Origin: M3007 sp041736625
GTDB taxonomy: Bacteria; Bacteroidota; Bacteroidia; Chitinophagales; Saprospiraceae
Assembly (NCBI GenBank): GCA_041736625.1
Contig: JBGSTG010000045.1
Span: 1-58,397 of the forward strand
DNA length: 58,397 nt
Direction of reading: 5' to 3'
A program made the translations under genes and the position numbers. Under the pieces are notes generated by a model. That model did not search any database, had not been told where the DNA came from, and saw only the letters and a list, made by a program, of their open reading frames with translations. Shown here in pieces: positions 24,601 through 32,676 of this stretch. Position 1 is the stretch's first letter. Every line of letters begins with the position of its first letter.

Positions 24601-27538
24601 GCGTGAGCCGAACCTGTTGTCCGACACCATACAGAATGCCGTCGGTTATCTGGCCGGTGTCCCGCGTATTTTCGTCGACACGCTCAATACGGATTTGCTG
24701 ACTTCCGAGCGGTATTTTGCGTACACATTCGACCTGAGAAACATTGCGGCACCACAGGCCAAAAATGTCTGGCTCTCTGCCGAAGCGCCCTCCGGGCTTT
24801 TGTCCGACTTCAAATTGCTGGACAAGGCGAGCGGACAGGAGATACCCTTTAGCAACGGCGTCGCCCAAATCGGGCAGATGAACAGTTTTTCCAAACTGGA
24901 ACTGCAACTCAGCGGGCTGAACAGCAATTGCGAAAACGATTCCCTGTTGTTGATCTACGGATTTGGTTGCGATCCGGTGACCGGGCTGGATGACCCGGGC
25001 ATCTGCGCGATCGACACGCTGGTGCTTTATGTCCGGCTGCTGAACCCGGAACTTGAGCTGGATGTGCTCGAAGAAGGCGCCGTTGGCCTGTGTGACACCT
25101 CCGACTATTTCGTATTTGAGGTGTATAACGCCAAGTTCGGCTTTGCCTACGACGTCCAGGCCACCCTGCAATTGCCGCCCGGGATCAGCGTTTTGCCCGG
25201 TACAGCGCAGATTTCCTACCCGGCCGGCGCACCCTTTGTGGATCTGTCCGACCCGTCGGTTTTGCCCGGCAATGTGTACCGCTGGGCCATTGACTCGCTG
25301 CCGACACCTTTGGATAGTGCCGGACTGCCGGGCATAGACCTGGCTCCTGCGCATGCCTTCCGCATCCGGTTGCGTTTGACGGCCGCATGTGGGGCCGTTT
25401 CCGACGCACAGCCGGTATTCGGCGCCACCGGCCGGGAGCCTTGCGGACGGCCCGCCAATACGCTGAACAAACCCGGACAGGAGATTAACATCAACGGCCT
25501 GGATGCCAACTACGCGGTGTTTGCGGGCCTGAGCATACCCGGCGGCATTACCTGCGGCGAACCCTTTACCGTTCAGGTGAGGCTGGATGTGGTCGGGATG
25601 CCGAATGGAAACGACAGCATATATATCCTGCTGCCCGAAGGAATCGGTTTTCTGGAATACCTGCCGGGGGTGAATGCGTATCCAGGCGGACCAGACATAT
25701 TCGGCGACCTGGTTCGACTGCCCCTGTTGACCGTGGGCGGCACGGTAGCGTTCGATCTGGTTTTGCTGGCCCAAAGTGATGCCCCTTGTCTGGACCCTGT
25801 GCTGCGCGTTCAGGCCCGTCAGGTGGCCGACGCCTATTGCCCGACTGCCGGCGACACTTGCAACGTGTATGTGGCCACCGGAGAAGCCGTCAGCGTGCTG
25901 ACCGTTGCGCGCCCGCAGCTATCTGTCTCCGGAAGCAAGGGGACAGCCGGTGTCAACGGACAGATCGGCGTTTCCGTTACCGTTAAGAACGACGGCACGG
26001 TAGCCGCCGGGGCGGTACGCGCCATCATCGTACTGGATCAAAACGGCAACGGGCAGCCGGATGCCGGCGAACCGATACTGGGCGAGACAGTGGATTCGGG
26101 GCCGCTGTTGCCCGGCGGGCTGATCACCTTCCCCGTACAGGTCTCGGTGTCGCCTGCTGACTGGTGCCGCCTGCTGGTGGTGTTGCCCGGCGAGGGGAAT
26201 TGCCTCTGTGCGGATGTTTTTGCGCCGTTGCACCTGCTGGAAACGGCGCTCCAAAACATAGACAGCTGCCAGGTGGTTCCGATATCCCTGGGCGTAGACA
26301 GCCTGCCGGGTTATGCCTGGAGTTGGCTGCCCACCCCGGGGCTTGGCTGCGTGAGCTGCGCACAAACGGAATTTACCCCCGCGCCGGGCACACCTGCTGG
26401 CAGCACATTCCTTTATTCCCTCCTGCAAACACAGGGCGACTGCCGGATCACGCACACGTTCGAACTGACGCTCGGTTTTTCGGCCGGGGCCACCGCTGCC
26501 GCCGAGGCAATCTGTCGGGGCTCCTCAACCCAACTTCAGGCGTTTCCCGCTGGGCAGACCTACGCGTGGGTCGGGCCGGGTATCCTTGTCCCCGAGGCGC
26601 CGCAACAAACGGTTGCCCCCGATCAGACGTCCATGTACACCGTGCGCATCACCAGCGCGTCCGGGTGTACGGTGCTGGACACGCTCCTGCTGACGGTCAA
26701 TCTGCCGGACTCCCTTAGCCTGCCGGCACTGTCCACCTGCCAGGGTACACCCGTAGACGTGAACGGATTTGTGACCGACTCGGCCGGGCTGTACTGCCGC
26801 CGGCTGACCAATGCTGCGGGTTGCGACAGCCTGATTTGCCAAACCCTGACGGTATTGCCCACGCTCGCTACGTTTGACATGCGCCCGTTTTGTGCAGGCG
26901 ATACCCTTATGCTGTTCGACACCTTGCTGACGGAAACCGGCGCCGTTTGCCGAACCTACACCGGCGTCAATGGATGCGACAGCACCCACTGCGTCACCGG
27001 AACAGCCCTCCCCCGCCCTGCTTTGACAGACCCGGACACTTTTTTCATCGATTACGGCACTTCCATCACACTCAACGGACCCGACGGATTCCAGCAATAT
27101 GCGTGGCAGCCCCCCGACCCCGCCTGTCCGGGTTGCCAAAACCTTTTTGTCCAGCCCGATACCGGCGGCTTGTATCTGTATACCCTGACCGTGACCGACG
27201 CCAACGGTTGCACCGCACAGTCAACTTACCGCGTGCGGATGGCTCCCCCCTGCAATCCGTCGCGGTTGAACATACCCAATGCATTTACCCCGGATAATGG
27301 AGACGTTCTGAACGATGTGTTCCGCCCGGCGCCTTACGAAGGTTCGGAGGTGGTCAACAGCCTCACCATTTACACCCGCTGGGGCGAAAAAGTGTACGAA
27401 GGGAGCGGCGCCAACGCCGCCTGGGACGGTACGGTGAACGGCAAGCCGGCTCCGGCCGACGTGTATGTGTACATCCTGATCGTGGGCTGTCCGGACGGAA
27501 GTGAACGGTTTACCGGCGACGTTACCCTGTTGCGCTGA
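21620..27538 (+). CDS. Giant secreted multidomain protein with type B T9SS sorting domain
   Basis: A 1,972-residue surface or secreted protein. It has a signal peptide (MKTRQLLPTLLLACTVSTSF, then AQD), many beta-rich DUF11/CARDB-like segments (for example NNGTTSTGTGVLNLTLPTGL near the start; VTVKNDGTVAAGAVRAIIVL and DQNGNGQPDAGEP near 1450-1490), then Ig/PKD-like blocks with paired cysteines (GSSTQLQAFPAGQTYAWVGP; GYAWSWLPTPGLGCVSCAQT). The end is a gliding-motility-associated CHU_C domain: LNIPNAFTPDNGDVLNDVFR, LTIYTRWGEKVYEGSG, WDGTVNGKPAPADVYVYILI. That domain is the type B signal for the type IX secretion system. It is likely an adhesin-like protein; no catalytic motif was seen. Paired Cys residues suggest disulphides outside the cell. 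Confidence 0.93.
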   Translation: MKTRQLLPTLLLACTVSTSFAQDIVLTYTNSNALYVCGTDTFFIQIRNNGTTSTGTGVLNLTLPTGLTYVAGSAAGLLEVNITDLAAPVFAVPDIAQGTVVPFHILLTANCDAAEALDDGRLFQIGAQYQSAAGSAGVLTAPLPVETGLLLITGIQDALMTGEKGDTLVRTIRVKNTRLGKIGLIFLQDDYQPGMFIFEVSGAGVQNLQAGRAEAQFDGGYIAQFGNGDPWLDLNEEMTVLEKIAIDDCGNPVVNNLSRIRLGWGCDVQRQCRYDSALATVQIRPYTRVPAIDIRGNVQLTEGGCGQSPARQEVLVINSGTGEGKNVLLQIALSESGRNGIVPGTFQLRTKGQTTSITPNLTTNTTFPDCGLSLAFSGATIIVPTVPALDTVVLSFEVVTCADSCYVPRFFLLGNYFYQRLCPQENISKTFKITADTLLNRFSAAPLVDLNACLQSGESYTYAFAVNSPQLLDDDGFLVIDLTLPRGLSLDTSCSDTLSIGGQPAFRLTNLLQSDSSSLVQAAFKLPLPADTGRMLFCIRYDCLPDMPCTSPYPEMVPGVKVTLPIPVDTSCMDGICLLEAAYHAGIAPDLASLGCSFGICGDFPVYVNTDCFEVDTSIIDPPELDGVVSWSFDTYRINTGFRDDDDDRAADALIPPTPALTRLDRYIPGDTMRVALRATVVDGNVTTLPRHIWHEVVQSDMQAPPEAFDVEDAQAQFTNRTSIRWVGSSLLVEYADGATASCPLLDSFFAIDQLFFRFIPVNVLPTPSIDQLVTMRHTFVVYTTELHQQGCLPRPSLAPGDRVTVYTDFKIGVNYIPFTQIEPKPALVNFRTAVDFIPEYFAWNLHPFDSSEYSGYLLTREGNQMGIQPCTTSTTVRPFAAGIELARNNFFPFEVRPLLSIENHYLTTPPGLVPVDARLFSLLFQDSTPARSPGPLPFEPLGDRMRADFSSVFLPPLDEGFFLKAGFVMGSDCYFFRPDSSDQYTDYRFTGCLREPNLLSDTIQNAVGYLAGVPRIFVDTLNTDLLTSERYFAYTFDLRNIAAPQAKNVWLSAEAPSGLLSDFKLLDKASGQEIPFSNGVAQIGQMNSFSKLELQLSGLNSNCENDSLLLIYGFGCDPVTGLDDPGICAIDTLVLYVRLLNPELELDVLEEGAVGLCDTSDYFVFEVYNAKFGFAYDVQATLQLPPGISVLPGTAQISYPAGAPFVDLSDPSVLPGNVYRWAIDSLPTPLDSAGLPGIDLAPAHAFRIRLRLTAACGAVSDAQPVFGATGREPCGRPANTLNKPGQEININGLDANYAVFAGLSIPGGITCGEPFTVQVRLDVVGMPNGNDSIYILLPEGIGFLEYLPGVNAYPGGPDIFGDLVRLPLLTVGGTVAFDLVLLAQSDAPCLDPVLRVQARQVADAYCPTAGDTCNVYVATGEAVSVLTVARPQLSVSGSKGTAGVNGQIGVSVTVKNDGTVAAGAVRAIIVLDQNGNGQPDAGEPILGETVDSGPLLPGGLITFPVQVSVSPADWCRLLVVLPGEGNCLCADVFAPLHLLETALQNIDSCQVVPISLGVDSLPGYAWSWLPTPGLGCVSCAQTEFTPAPGTPAGSTFLYSLLQTQGDCRITHTFELTLGFSAGATAAAEAICRGSSTQLQAFPAGQTYAWVGPGILVPEAPQQTVAPDQTSMYTVRITSASGCTVLDTLLLTVNLPDSLSLPALSTCQGTPVDVNGFVTDSAGLYCRRLTNAAGCDSLICQTLTVLPTLATFDMRPFCAGDTLMLFDTLLTETGAVCRTYTGVNGCDSTHCVTGTALPRPALTDPDTFFIDYGTSITLNGPDGFQQYAWQPPDPACPGCQNLFVQPDTGGLYLYTLTVTDANGCTAQSTYRVRMAPPCNPSRLNIPNAFTPDNGDVLNDVFRPAPYEGSEVVNSLTIYTRWGEKVYEGSGANAAWDGTVNGKPAPADVYVYILIVGCPDGSERFTGDVTLLR

Positions 27539-27591
27539 CGGGTGTCGGCTTGTCAACCACAACCTATGCACGGGCGTGTCTTAAAATTGGG

Positions 27592-27599
27592 TACTTTTG
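27592..27599 (+). promoter_or_regulatory. -7 element (TACTTTTG)
   Basis: TACTTTTG ends 18 bp before ATG 27618 of the glycosyltransferase and matches TAnnTTTG. No TTG at the normal -33 distance. Confidence 0.5.
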
Positions 27600-27617
27600 C
27601 GGCACAAAAGCGGCAAA

Positions 27618-28676
27618 ATGATCCAGCCAAACGAGCCGAACACTTCCGGGGCCACCGACCCGTCGCGCCTTCCTGCGAAGGGTTCAGCTACTTCCCTTCC
27701 GGCCACGAGCCGGGCGGCAGTCAAGCCTTCGTTTATTTCTGTTGTTGGCGTTGTACAGCATCAGGCGCAGTCCGCCTTGCTGGGCGCCTGGCTGCAAAAT
27801 TTGTATCATGAGCTGCACGCGCACTTTAGTCATTTCGAGTTTGTGCTGGTGAACAACCATTGCGACGCAGGGGTGTTGGAAGCCGTCATCAAACCCTTGC
27901 CGGAGGAGCTGCGCAAGCATATTTTTGTCCTGAATTTGAGTACAGCGGTGTTGCGGGACAACGCTATTCTGGCCGGTTTAGACCGGGCCAATGGCGATTA
28001 TACCGTCGTTTTTGAGTTCCATTTCAACGACAAAGCTGCCTTGTTGACCGACATGTGGGCGCGCTGTCAGCAAGGCTACGACATCGTGTATTTGCGCGGC
28101 CTTGAGCGCCGCCTGCCCTGGAGCCAGCGCTTGCTTTACAACGTTTTTTACGGGGTTATGGCCCGCTATTCCGGTCTGCGGCTCGACACGCGGGCGCACC
28201 ACACCCGCATGATCAGCCGCCGCGCGCTCAACTCGCTGTTGCGACTGCGCGAAAACAGCCATTACCTGAAAGCCAACTACGCCCTGGTGGGGTACAACAC
28301 GACGGCCATTGATGTGCCCGAACCGCTGGAACCGGAACCAGGCAGTTCGTTTGGAGACCAGTTCCGCAACGCACTGGTAGCCGTGACCTCCTTCACCACC
28401 TTTCTGCGCAGCCTGATGCTCTGGATCTTTTTGGGATCGGTACTGGTAGCGGGTGTAACCATTGCAAACGCCGTGAAAGTCAAACTCACCAATGTGGACA
28501 TTTTTGGCGATTACCACGAAACGCTCAGCGGCTGGGCCTTTCTGGTGGTGCTGATGTCCGTATTTTTTGCCATTATCTGCCTCAATCTGTACGTGATGTC
28601 GATCTATTTGTCCAACATTTACACCGAACTGAAAAGCCGGCCTCCGTACATAATTGAATCGGTGAAACGGTTTTGA
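27618..28676 (+). CDS. Membrane-bound GT2-like glycosyltransferase
   Basis: A 352-residue protein with an N-terminal GT-A-like domain: SFISVVGVVQHQ, FEFVLVNNHCDAGVLEAVIK, LNLSTAVLRDNAILAGLDRA and NGDYTVVFEFHFNDKAALL in the place of the usual DxD strand. Two C-terminal membrane spans follow (SLMLWIFLGSVLVAGVTIAN and SGWAFLVVLMSVFFAIICLN), as in DPM/GtrB-like lipid-linked sugar transferases. The canonical DxD is not obvious (FEFHFND instead of ADLD), so catalytic status is uncertain. ATG 27618 is preferred to TTG 27597 because the latter would start at the -7 element. A heptamer array follows its stop. Confidence 0.8.
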   Translation: MIQPNEPNTSGATDPSRLPAKGSATSLPATSRAAVKPSFISVVGVVQHQAQSALLGAWLQNLYHELHAHFSHFEFVLVNNHCDAGVLEAVIKPLPEELRKHIFVLNLSTAVLRDNAILAGLDRANGDYTVVFEFHFNDKAALLTDMWARCQQGYDIVYLRGLERRLPWSQRLLYNVFYGVMARYSGLRLDTRAHHTRMISRRALNSLLRLRENSHYLKANYALVGYNTTAIDVPEPLEPEPGSSFGDQFRNALVAVTSFTTFLRSLMLWIFLGSVLVAGVTIANAVKVKLTNVDIFGDYHETLSGWAFLVVLMSVFFAIICLNLYVMSIYLSNIYTELKSRPPYIIESVKRF

Positions 28677-28679
28677 TTG

Positions 28680-28744
28680 GGCGGTCGGTAGTCGGCGGTC
28701 GGTTGTCGGCGGTCGGCGGTCGGTTGTCGGTTGTCGGTAGGTAC
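28680..28744. repeat. Heptamer array, copy D (left arm only)
   Basis: Units GGTCGGT/AGTCGGC/GGTCGGT/TGTCGGC begin 3 bp after the glycosyltransferase stop. No right arm or core like those of copies A-C is seen; instead a GGAATGn array in reverse orientation follows. Confidence 0.65.
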
Positions 28745-28777
28745 CGCCAAGTTCAGTCCAAAAGCCAGGAGCCATCT

Positions 28778-28830
28778 TATTCCGCATTCCGCATTCCACA
28801 TTCCGCATTCGACTATTCCGCATTCGACAA
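28778..28830. repeat. Heptamer array (CATTCCG/GGAATGn, reverse orientation)
   Basis: ATTCCGC, ATTCCAC, ATTCCGC and ATTCGAC-type units repeat about seven times. They are the reverse complement of the 16234-16275 array. Together with copy D it fills most of the 196-bp gap before mqnE. Confidence 0.7.
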
Positions 28831-28872
28831 CCAACGCGCTATTCTTCTGTTTTACGATAAATCGACCAAAGT

Positions 28873-30075
28873 ATGCAGGTTACGTCATCCATAGACACGC
28901 TTCTGTTTGATCCCCATTTGGGAGAGACCCATCGGGCAGTAGCGGAAAAAGTGCTGAACGGCGGGCGTTTGTCGCCGGAGGAAGGGTTGTTTTTGTACGA
29001 GCACGGCGACCTGTCGTATCTGGGGGTGCTGGCCAACTTCGTCCGGGAGAAGCGCAATGGGCACAACACCTACTTTAACCGGAATTTCCACATTGAACCG
29101 ACGAACCTCTGCGTGTACGACTGCAAGTTTTGTTCGTACTCCCGCCTCATCAAGCAGCGCAAGGATGCAGATGCCTGGGAATACACCATGGAAGACATGA
29201 TGGACATTGTGCGCAGCTACGACGGGCGGCCGGTGACCGAAGTGCACATTGTTGGGGGGGTGCTTCCGCAGTACGACTTGCCTTTCTACGTTGAATTTTT
29301 CAAAAAAATCAAGGCCCACAGACCCGAGCTGCACGTCAAAGCGCTTACGCCTGTGGAATACCACTACATTTTCAAAAAAGCCCGGGTGGGTTACGAAGAG
29401 GGCATGCGCATGATCAAAGAATCCGGCGTAGATTCTTTGCCTGGCGGTGGCGCGGAGATTTTCCATCCGGAGATCCGGGAAAAAATTGCTGCCGACAAGT
29501 GCAACGCCGACCAGTGGCTCGAAATTCATGAGATATGGCATCGCCTGGGCATGCGCAGCAACGCCACCATGCTCTACGGGCACATCGAGCGGTTCGAACA
29601 CCGCGTCGACCACATGGAGCGGCTGCGGCAGTTGCAGGATAAAACCGGCGGCTTTCAGACGTTCATCCCGCTCAAGTTTCGCAACCAGGACAACCAGATG
29701 AGTCACGTGCCGGAAAGCGCCACGGTGGAAGACCTGCGCAACTATGCGGTTTCGCGCATCTATCTGGACAACTTTGCGCACATCAAAGCCTACTGGCCCA
29801 TGATCGGCCGTTCGGTGGCGCAGATGGCGCTGGCTTTCGGCGTAGACGACATTGACGGAACCATAGACGACACCACCAAAATTTATTCCATGGCCGGAGC
29901 GGAGGAGAAGAGTCCTGCACTGAGCACCCGCGAACTTGTCGACCTGATTCGCCGTGTCGGGCGCCGGCCCATTGAACGCGACACCTTGTACAACGTCGTT
30001 CAGGACTACACCGACACGGTGTTCGAGGAGGACAAACAATGGCGTGGGTACCTTGAACTGCCCGTACTGTCATGA
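28873..30075 (+). CDS. mqnE: Aminofutalosine synthase (radical SAM)
   Basis: MqnE joins 3-[(1-carboxyvinyl)oxy]benzoate to SAM to give aminofutalosine, the second step of the futalosine route to menaquinone. The 400-residue protein has the radical SAM CxxxCxxC (C80, C84, C87, in IEPTNLCVYDCKFCSYSR), TEVHIVGGVLPQYDLPFYVE, HVKALTPVEY and SLPGGGAEIFHPEIREKIAA; the GGGAEIF form fits MqnE rather than MqnC. It opens a three-gene operon: its TGA overlaps the next ATG by four bases, and mqnA follows. No promoter with a good -7 match was found in the repeat-filled upstream gap. Confidence 0.92.
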   Translation: MQVTSSIDTLLFDPHLGETHRAVAEKVLNGGRLSPEEGLFLYEHGDLSYLGVLANFVREKRNGHNTYFNRNFHIEPTNLCVYDCKFCSYSRLIKQRKDADAWEYTMEDMMDIVRSYDGRPVTEVHIVGGVLPQYDLPFYVEFFKKIKAHRPELHVKALTPVEYHYIFKKARVGYEEGMRMIKESGVDSLPGGGAEIFHPEIREKIAADKCNADQWLEIHEIWHRLGMRSNATMLYGHIERFEHRVDHMERLRQLQDKTGGFQTFIPLKFRNQDNQMSHVPESATVEDLRNYAVSRIYLDNFAHIKAYWPMIGRSVAQMALAFGVDDIDGTIDDTTKIYSMAGAEEKSPALSTRELVDLIRRVGRRPIERDTLYNVVQDYTDTVFEEDKQWRGYLELPVLS

Positions 30076-30692
30076 ACATTTACTTCATCCGACACGGCGA
30101 AACGGAGTACAACCGCCTCGGCATCGTTCAGGGAAGCGGTGTGGACACCTCCCTGAACGACACGGGACATTGGCAAGCCCGGGCCTTTTTCGATCACTAC
30201 CGCTCGGTTCCCTTTGAGCTGTTCGTCAGCTCAGCCCTGCGCCGCACGCACGAGACGCTGGCGCCGTTCCTCGAGTCCGGCAAGCCGTGGGTCCAAATGC
30301 CGGAGATCAACGAAATTTCGTGGGGAACACATGAGGGCCGCCCCTCCACACCGGAAATGATCGGCGTGTATCGAAAGATGATCCATGAATGGGAAAACGG
30401 AAATTTTGACGCTGCTTTGCCCGGCGGCGAGTCGGCCAACCAACTCGCTGAACGGGTAACTCGTTTTTTGGACTGGATAAGATCGCGCGACGAACAAACC
30501 GTACTGGTGTGCACCCACGGGAGGACGCTGCGCTGCATGGTCTCCCTCCTGAAAGGCGCTTCGTTGCACCATATGGAGCACGTACACCACGCCAACACCG
30601 GATGTTACCAGGCCAGCTGGCAAAATGACCATTTTCATTTTTTGATGGAAAACGACACCCGGCACCTCCGGGAAGCTGCCAAAATCGCATGA
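30072..30692 (+). CDS. Histidine phosphatase family protein in the menaquinone operon
   Basis: A 206-residue branch-1 histidine phosphatase. MNIYFIRHGETEYN carries the catalytic RHG (His 8 as phospho-acceptor), SSALRRTHETLAPFL the second Arg, an acid-base Glu lies in INEISWGTHEGR, and VLVCTHGRTLRCM carries the second His. These enzymes remove phosphate from small molecules or proteins. It overlaps mqnE by ATGA and mqnA by ATGA, so all three are translated together. No phosphatase step is assigned in the known futalosine pathway, so its role there is open. Confidence 0.92.
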   Translation: MNIYFIRHGETEYNRLGIVQGSGVDTSLNDTGHWQARAFFDHYRSVPFELFVSSALRRTHETLAPFLESGKPWVQMPEINEISWGTHEGRPSTPEMIGVYRKMIHEWENGNFDAALPGGESANQLAERVTRFLDWIRSRDEQTVLVCTHGRTLRCMVSLLKGASLHHMEHVHHANTGCYQASWQNDHFHFLMENDTRHLREAAKIA

Positions 30693-31471
30693 AGCCTGTC
30701 CGTCTTGTCGCTGTAAGTTACCTCAATACCAAACCGTTCATTTACGGGTTGTACAAACGGCTGAAACCCGGATCTTTTGATTTGACGCTGGACATACCCT
30801 CCGGCTGTGCCCGCAGGTTGTTGAACGGGGAGGCCGATCTGGCCCTGATGCCAGTCGGCGCCCTGCCCGATCTGGAGTCGGCGTACCTGGTCTCCAATTT
30901 TTGTATAGGCTCCAACGGCCCCGTGAAAACCGTATGCCTGTACGCCGACAAGCCGCTCGGCGAAATCCGGCGGGTGCTCCTCGATTACCATTCCAGAACC
31001 TCCGTGTTGCTGGTGCAAATTCTGTTCCGACACTACTGGCAGCGCGAAGTGGTTTTTGAACAAACGACACCCGGATTTGAAATGCACATCAAGGGAGACA
31101 CCGCGGCCCTGATCATCGGCGACCGTACCATTGGCCTGGAACAACGATACCGGCATGTGTACGACCTGGGAGAAGCCTGGACCGCATGGACCGGGTTGCC
31201 GTTCGTTTTTGCTGCCTGGGTGAGCCGGCATCCAATAGGCACGGAATTTGAAGACAACTTCAACAACGCGCTACAGGCAGGGATTGATCACATACCGGAA
31301 CTCATCAAAATTTTACCGGCGATTCCAGGACTGGACGCGGAACAGTACTTCAAACAAAACATCAGCTACGTGATTGATGCACCCAAGTGGGCTGGTTTGG
31401 AGCAATTTTTAAGCCTGATATCAGAAAAAAAAGAATTCCAACTAAAGCGGAATAGTTTTGCCGCACAGTAG
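30689..31471 (+). CDS. mqnA: Chorismate dehydratase
   Basis: MqnA dehydrates chorismate to 3-[(1-carboxyvinyl)oxy]benzoate, the first step of the futalosine menaquinone pathway. The 260-residue protein has the periplasmic-binding-protein-like fold: RLVAVSYLNTKPFIYGLYKR, LTLDIPSGCARRLLNGEADL, ALMPVGAL, VCLYADKPLGEIRRVLLDYH, SRTSVLLVQIL, LIIGDRTI, AWTAWTGLPFVFAAWVSR and YVIDAPKWAGLEQF. With mqnE it supplies the first two steps; mqnB/mqnC/mqnD are not in the window. Its ATG overlaps the phosphatase stop. Confidence 0.95.
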   Translation: MKPVRLVAVSYLNTKPFIYGLYKRLKPGSFDLTLDIPSGCARRLLNGEADLALMPVGALPDLESAYLVSNFCIGSNGPVKTVCLYADKPLGEIRRVLLDYHSRTSVLLVQILFRHYWQREVVFEQTTPGFEMHIKGDTAALIIGDRTIGLEQRYRHVYDLGEAWTAWTGLPFVFAAWVSRHPIGTEFEDNFNNALQAGIDHIPELIKILPAIPGLDAEQYFKQNISYVIDAPKWAGLEQFLSLISEKKEFQLKRNSFAAQ

Positions 31472-31524
31472 ATGCTCGCTGTTGTAATCCTTTTTGTGCT
31501 GCCCCTTCGTGGATAATTGGTCAC

Positions 31525-32634
31525 TTGCCTTTAACCCAACCATTTGAACCTGTGGAATCAAAAAAACTTACCCGCGGCAAACAGTTTATGCTGCACGTTA
31601 CTGCCTGGCTAATGGTTATTTTAGCCATCACCCTTGTGGGAGAGGTCGTATTTCGCACCCTGGTCTTTTTCCGCAGCCGGCAATACCCGACCTATACCAC
31701 CATTTCTGATCCGGCGCTGGGAAGCCGGGCCATAGAAAATTTTGTTTGGAATGGATGGGTCAAGGATCTGAATGATCACCCTTACGAGTTGAATTTTTCC
31801 ACCGACGACCGGGGCTTCAGGATGTTTGGCGACCCCAACAGCGAAAAAAAGAAAGTTTTATTCATCGGGGACTCCTTTACCCACGCCATTGAAGTGTCGA
31901 ACGACAAAACATATTTTGGTTTGATCGCCGACAGTATTGACATCGAGGTGTTTGCCTACGGGTGCCGCGGCTACAATACCCTTCAGGAATGGTTGTTTCT
32001 GGAAAAATACCTGCCGGTCATCCAGCCTGACCTGGTGGTGTTGCAGTTTTGTTCGAATGACTTCATCAACAATCATTTTGAACTGGAAAGGCGCAGCCTG
32101 TACAACAACAACCGTCGTTACCGACCCTACTTACAGTCCGATGAATCCATCGTTTTCAAGGCGCCCGCCAAGATCGGGTGGCAATGGCTGAGCGACCGGT
32201 CCATGTTTTTCGATTTTATTTTCAGCCGCCTGGAAAGAGTGCTCGACCCCTTTTTGTTAAAAGAGGACGCTTCCGAAACCCGGATTACCACTTTGGGGAA
32301 AGACCACCCGCCGTTTGCAGCATCTGTGCAAGTCACCGAGCGCTTACTCCGGCGATTTCGGGACACGCTGCTCCCGGAAGCCCGGTTGCTGGTCTTCACG
32401 GTCGATCATACCGAACCGTTCCTGAGTGAAATCAGCCATATTTGTTACCGGTTGGATGTTCCCTTTGCCGGATTTATTCCAAACAGGCTGGATGAACGCA
32501 TTGCCAACGGCGAAACCGTCATGGCGCTCGACGGCGCACACTGGAATGAGACCGGCCACCGGGTTGCTGCCGACGTTTTGGTTTGCGAAATTGCCGACAT
32601 GGTCCCCACTCATGCTGAAATAGCCGAAGAATAG
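31525..32634 (+). CDS. Membrane-anchored SGNH/GDSL hydrolase-like protein
   Basis: A 369-residue protein with one N-terminal membrane span (MLHVTAWLMVILAITLVGEV, about 22-41) and an outward SGNH domain: VLFIGDSFTHAIEV (nucleophile Ser 117 in GDS), AYGCRGYNTLQEW (block II Gly), LQFCSNDFINNHF (block III Asn) and ALDGAHWNETGHRVAA (block V, Asp-x-x-His, near 336). Family members are esterases or O-acetyl transfer enzymes acting on glycans; substrate is unknown. TTG 31525 gives the longest frame; ATG 31588, just before the membrane span, is an alternative. It follows mqnA by 53 bp without a clear promoter. Confidence 0.85.
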   Translation: MPLTQPFEPVESKKLTRGKQFMLHVTAWLMVILAITLVGEVVFRTLVFFRSRQYPTYTTISDPALGSRAIENFVWNGWVKDLNDHPYELNFSTDDRGFRMFGDPNSEKKKVLFIGDSFTHAIEVSNDKTYFGLIADSIDIEVFAYGCRGYNTLQEWLFLEKYLPVIQPDLVVLQFCSNDFINNHFELERRSLYNNNRRYRPYLQSDESIVFKAPAKIGWQWLSDRSMFFDFIFSRLERVLDPFLLKEDASETRITTLGKDHPPFAASVQVTERLLRRFRDTLLPEARLLVFTVDHTEPFLSEISHICYRLDVPFAGFIPNRLDERIANGETVMALDGAHWNETGHRVAADVLVCEIADMVPTHAEIAEE

Positions 32635-32636
32635 GA

Positions 32637-32644
32637 TACTTTTG
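32637..32644 (+). promoter_or_regulatory. -7 element (TACTTTTG)
   Basis: TACTTTTG lies 32 bp before the GTG start at 32677 and matches the TAnnTTTG consensus. No clear -33. Confidence 0.5.
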
Positions 32645-32676
32645 CGGCGATCATTTGCACTTCAAAACCTTGTTCC

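Noticed and set aside
24389..25774. 461-codon minus-strand open frame inside the giant secreted protein gene
   Set aside because: Low-complexity translation without recognisable domains, antisense to a frame with a clear signal peptide and sorting domain.
31472..31516. 15-codon hydrophobic ORF (MLAVVILFVLPLRG) after mqnA
   Set aside because: Too short to support, with no ribosome-binding or conservation evidence; could be chance in a 53-bp gap.
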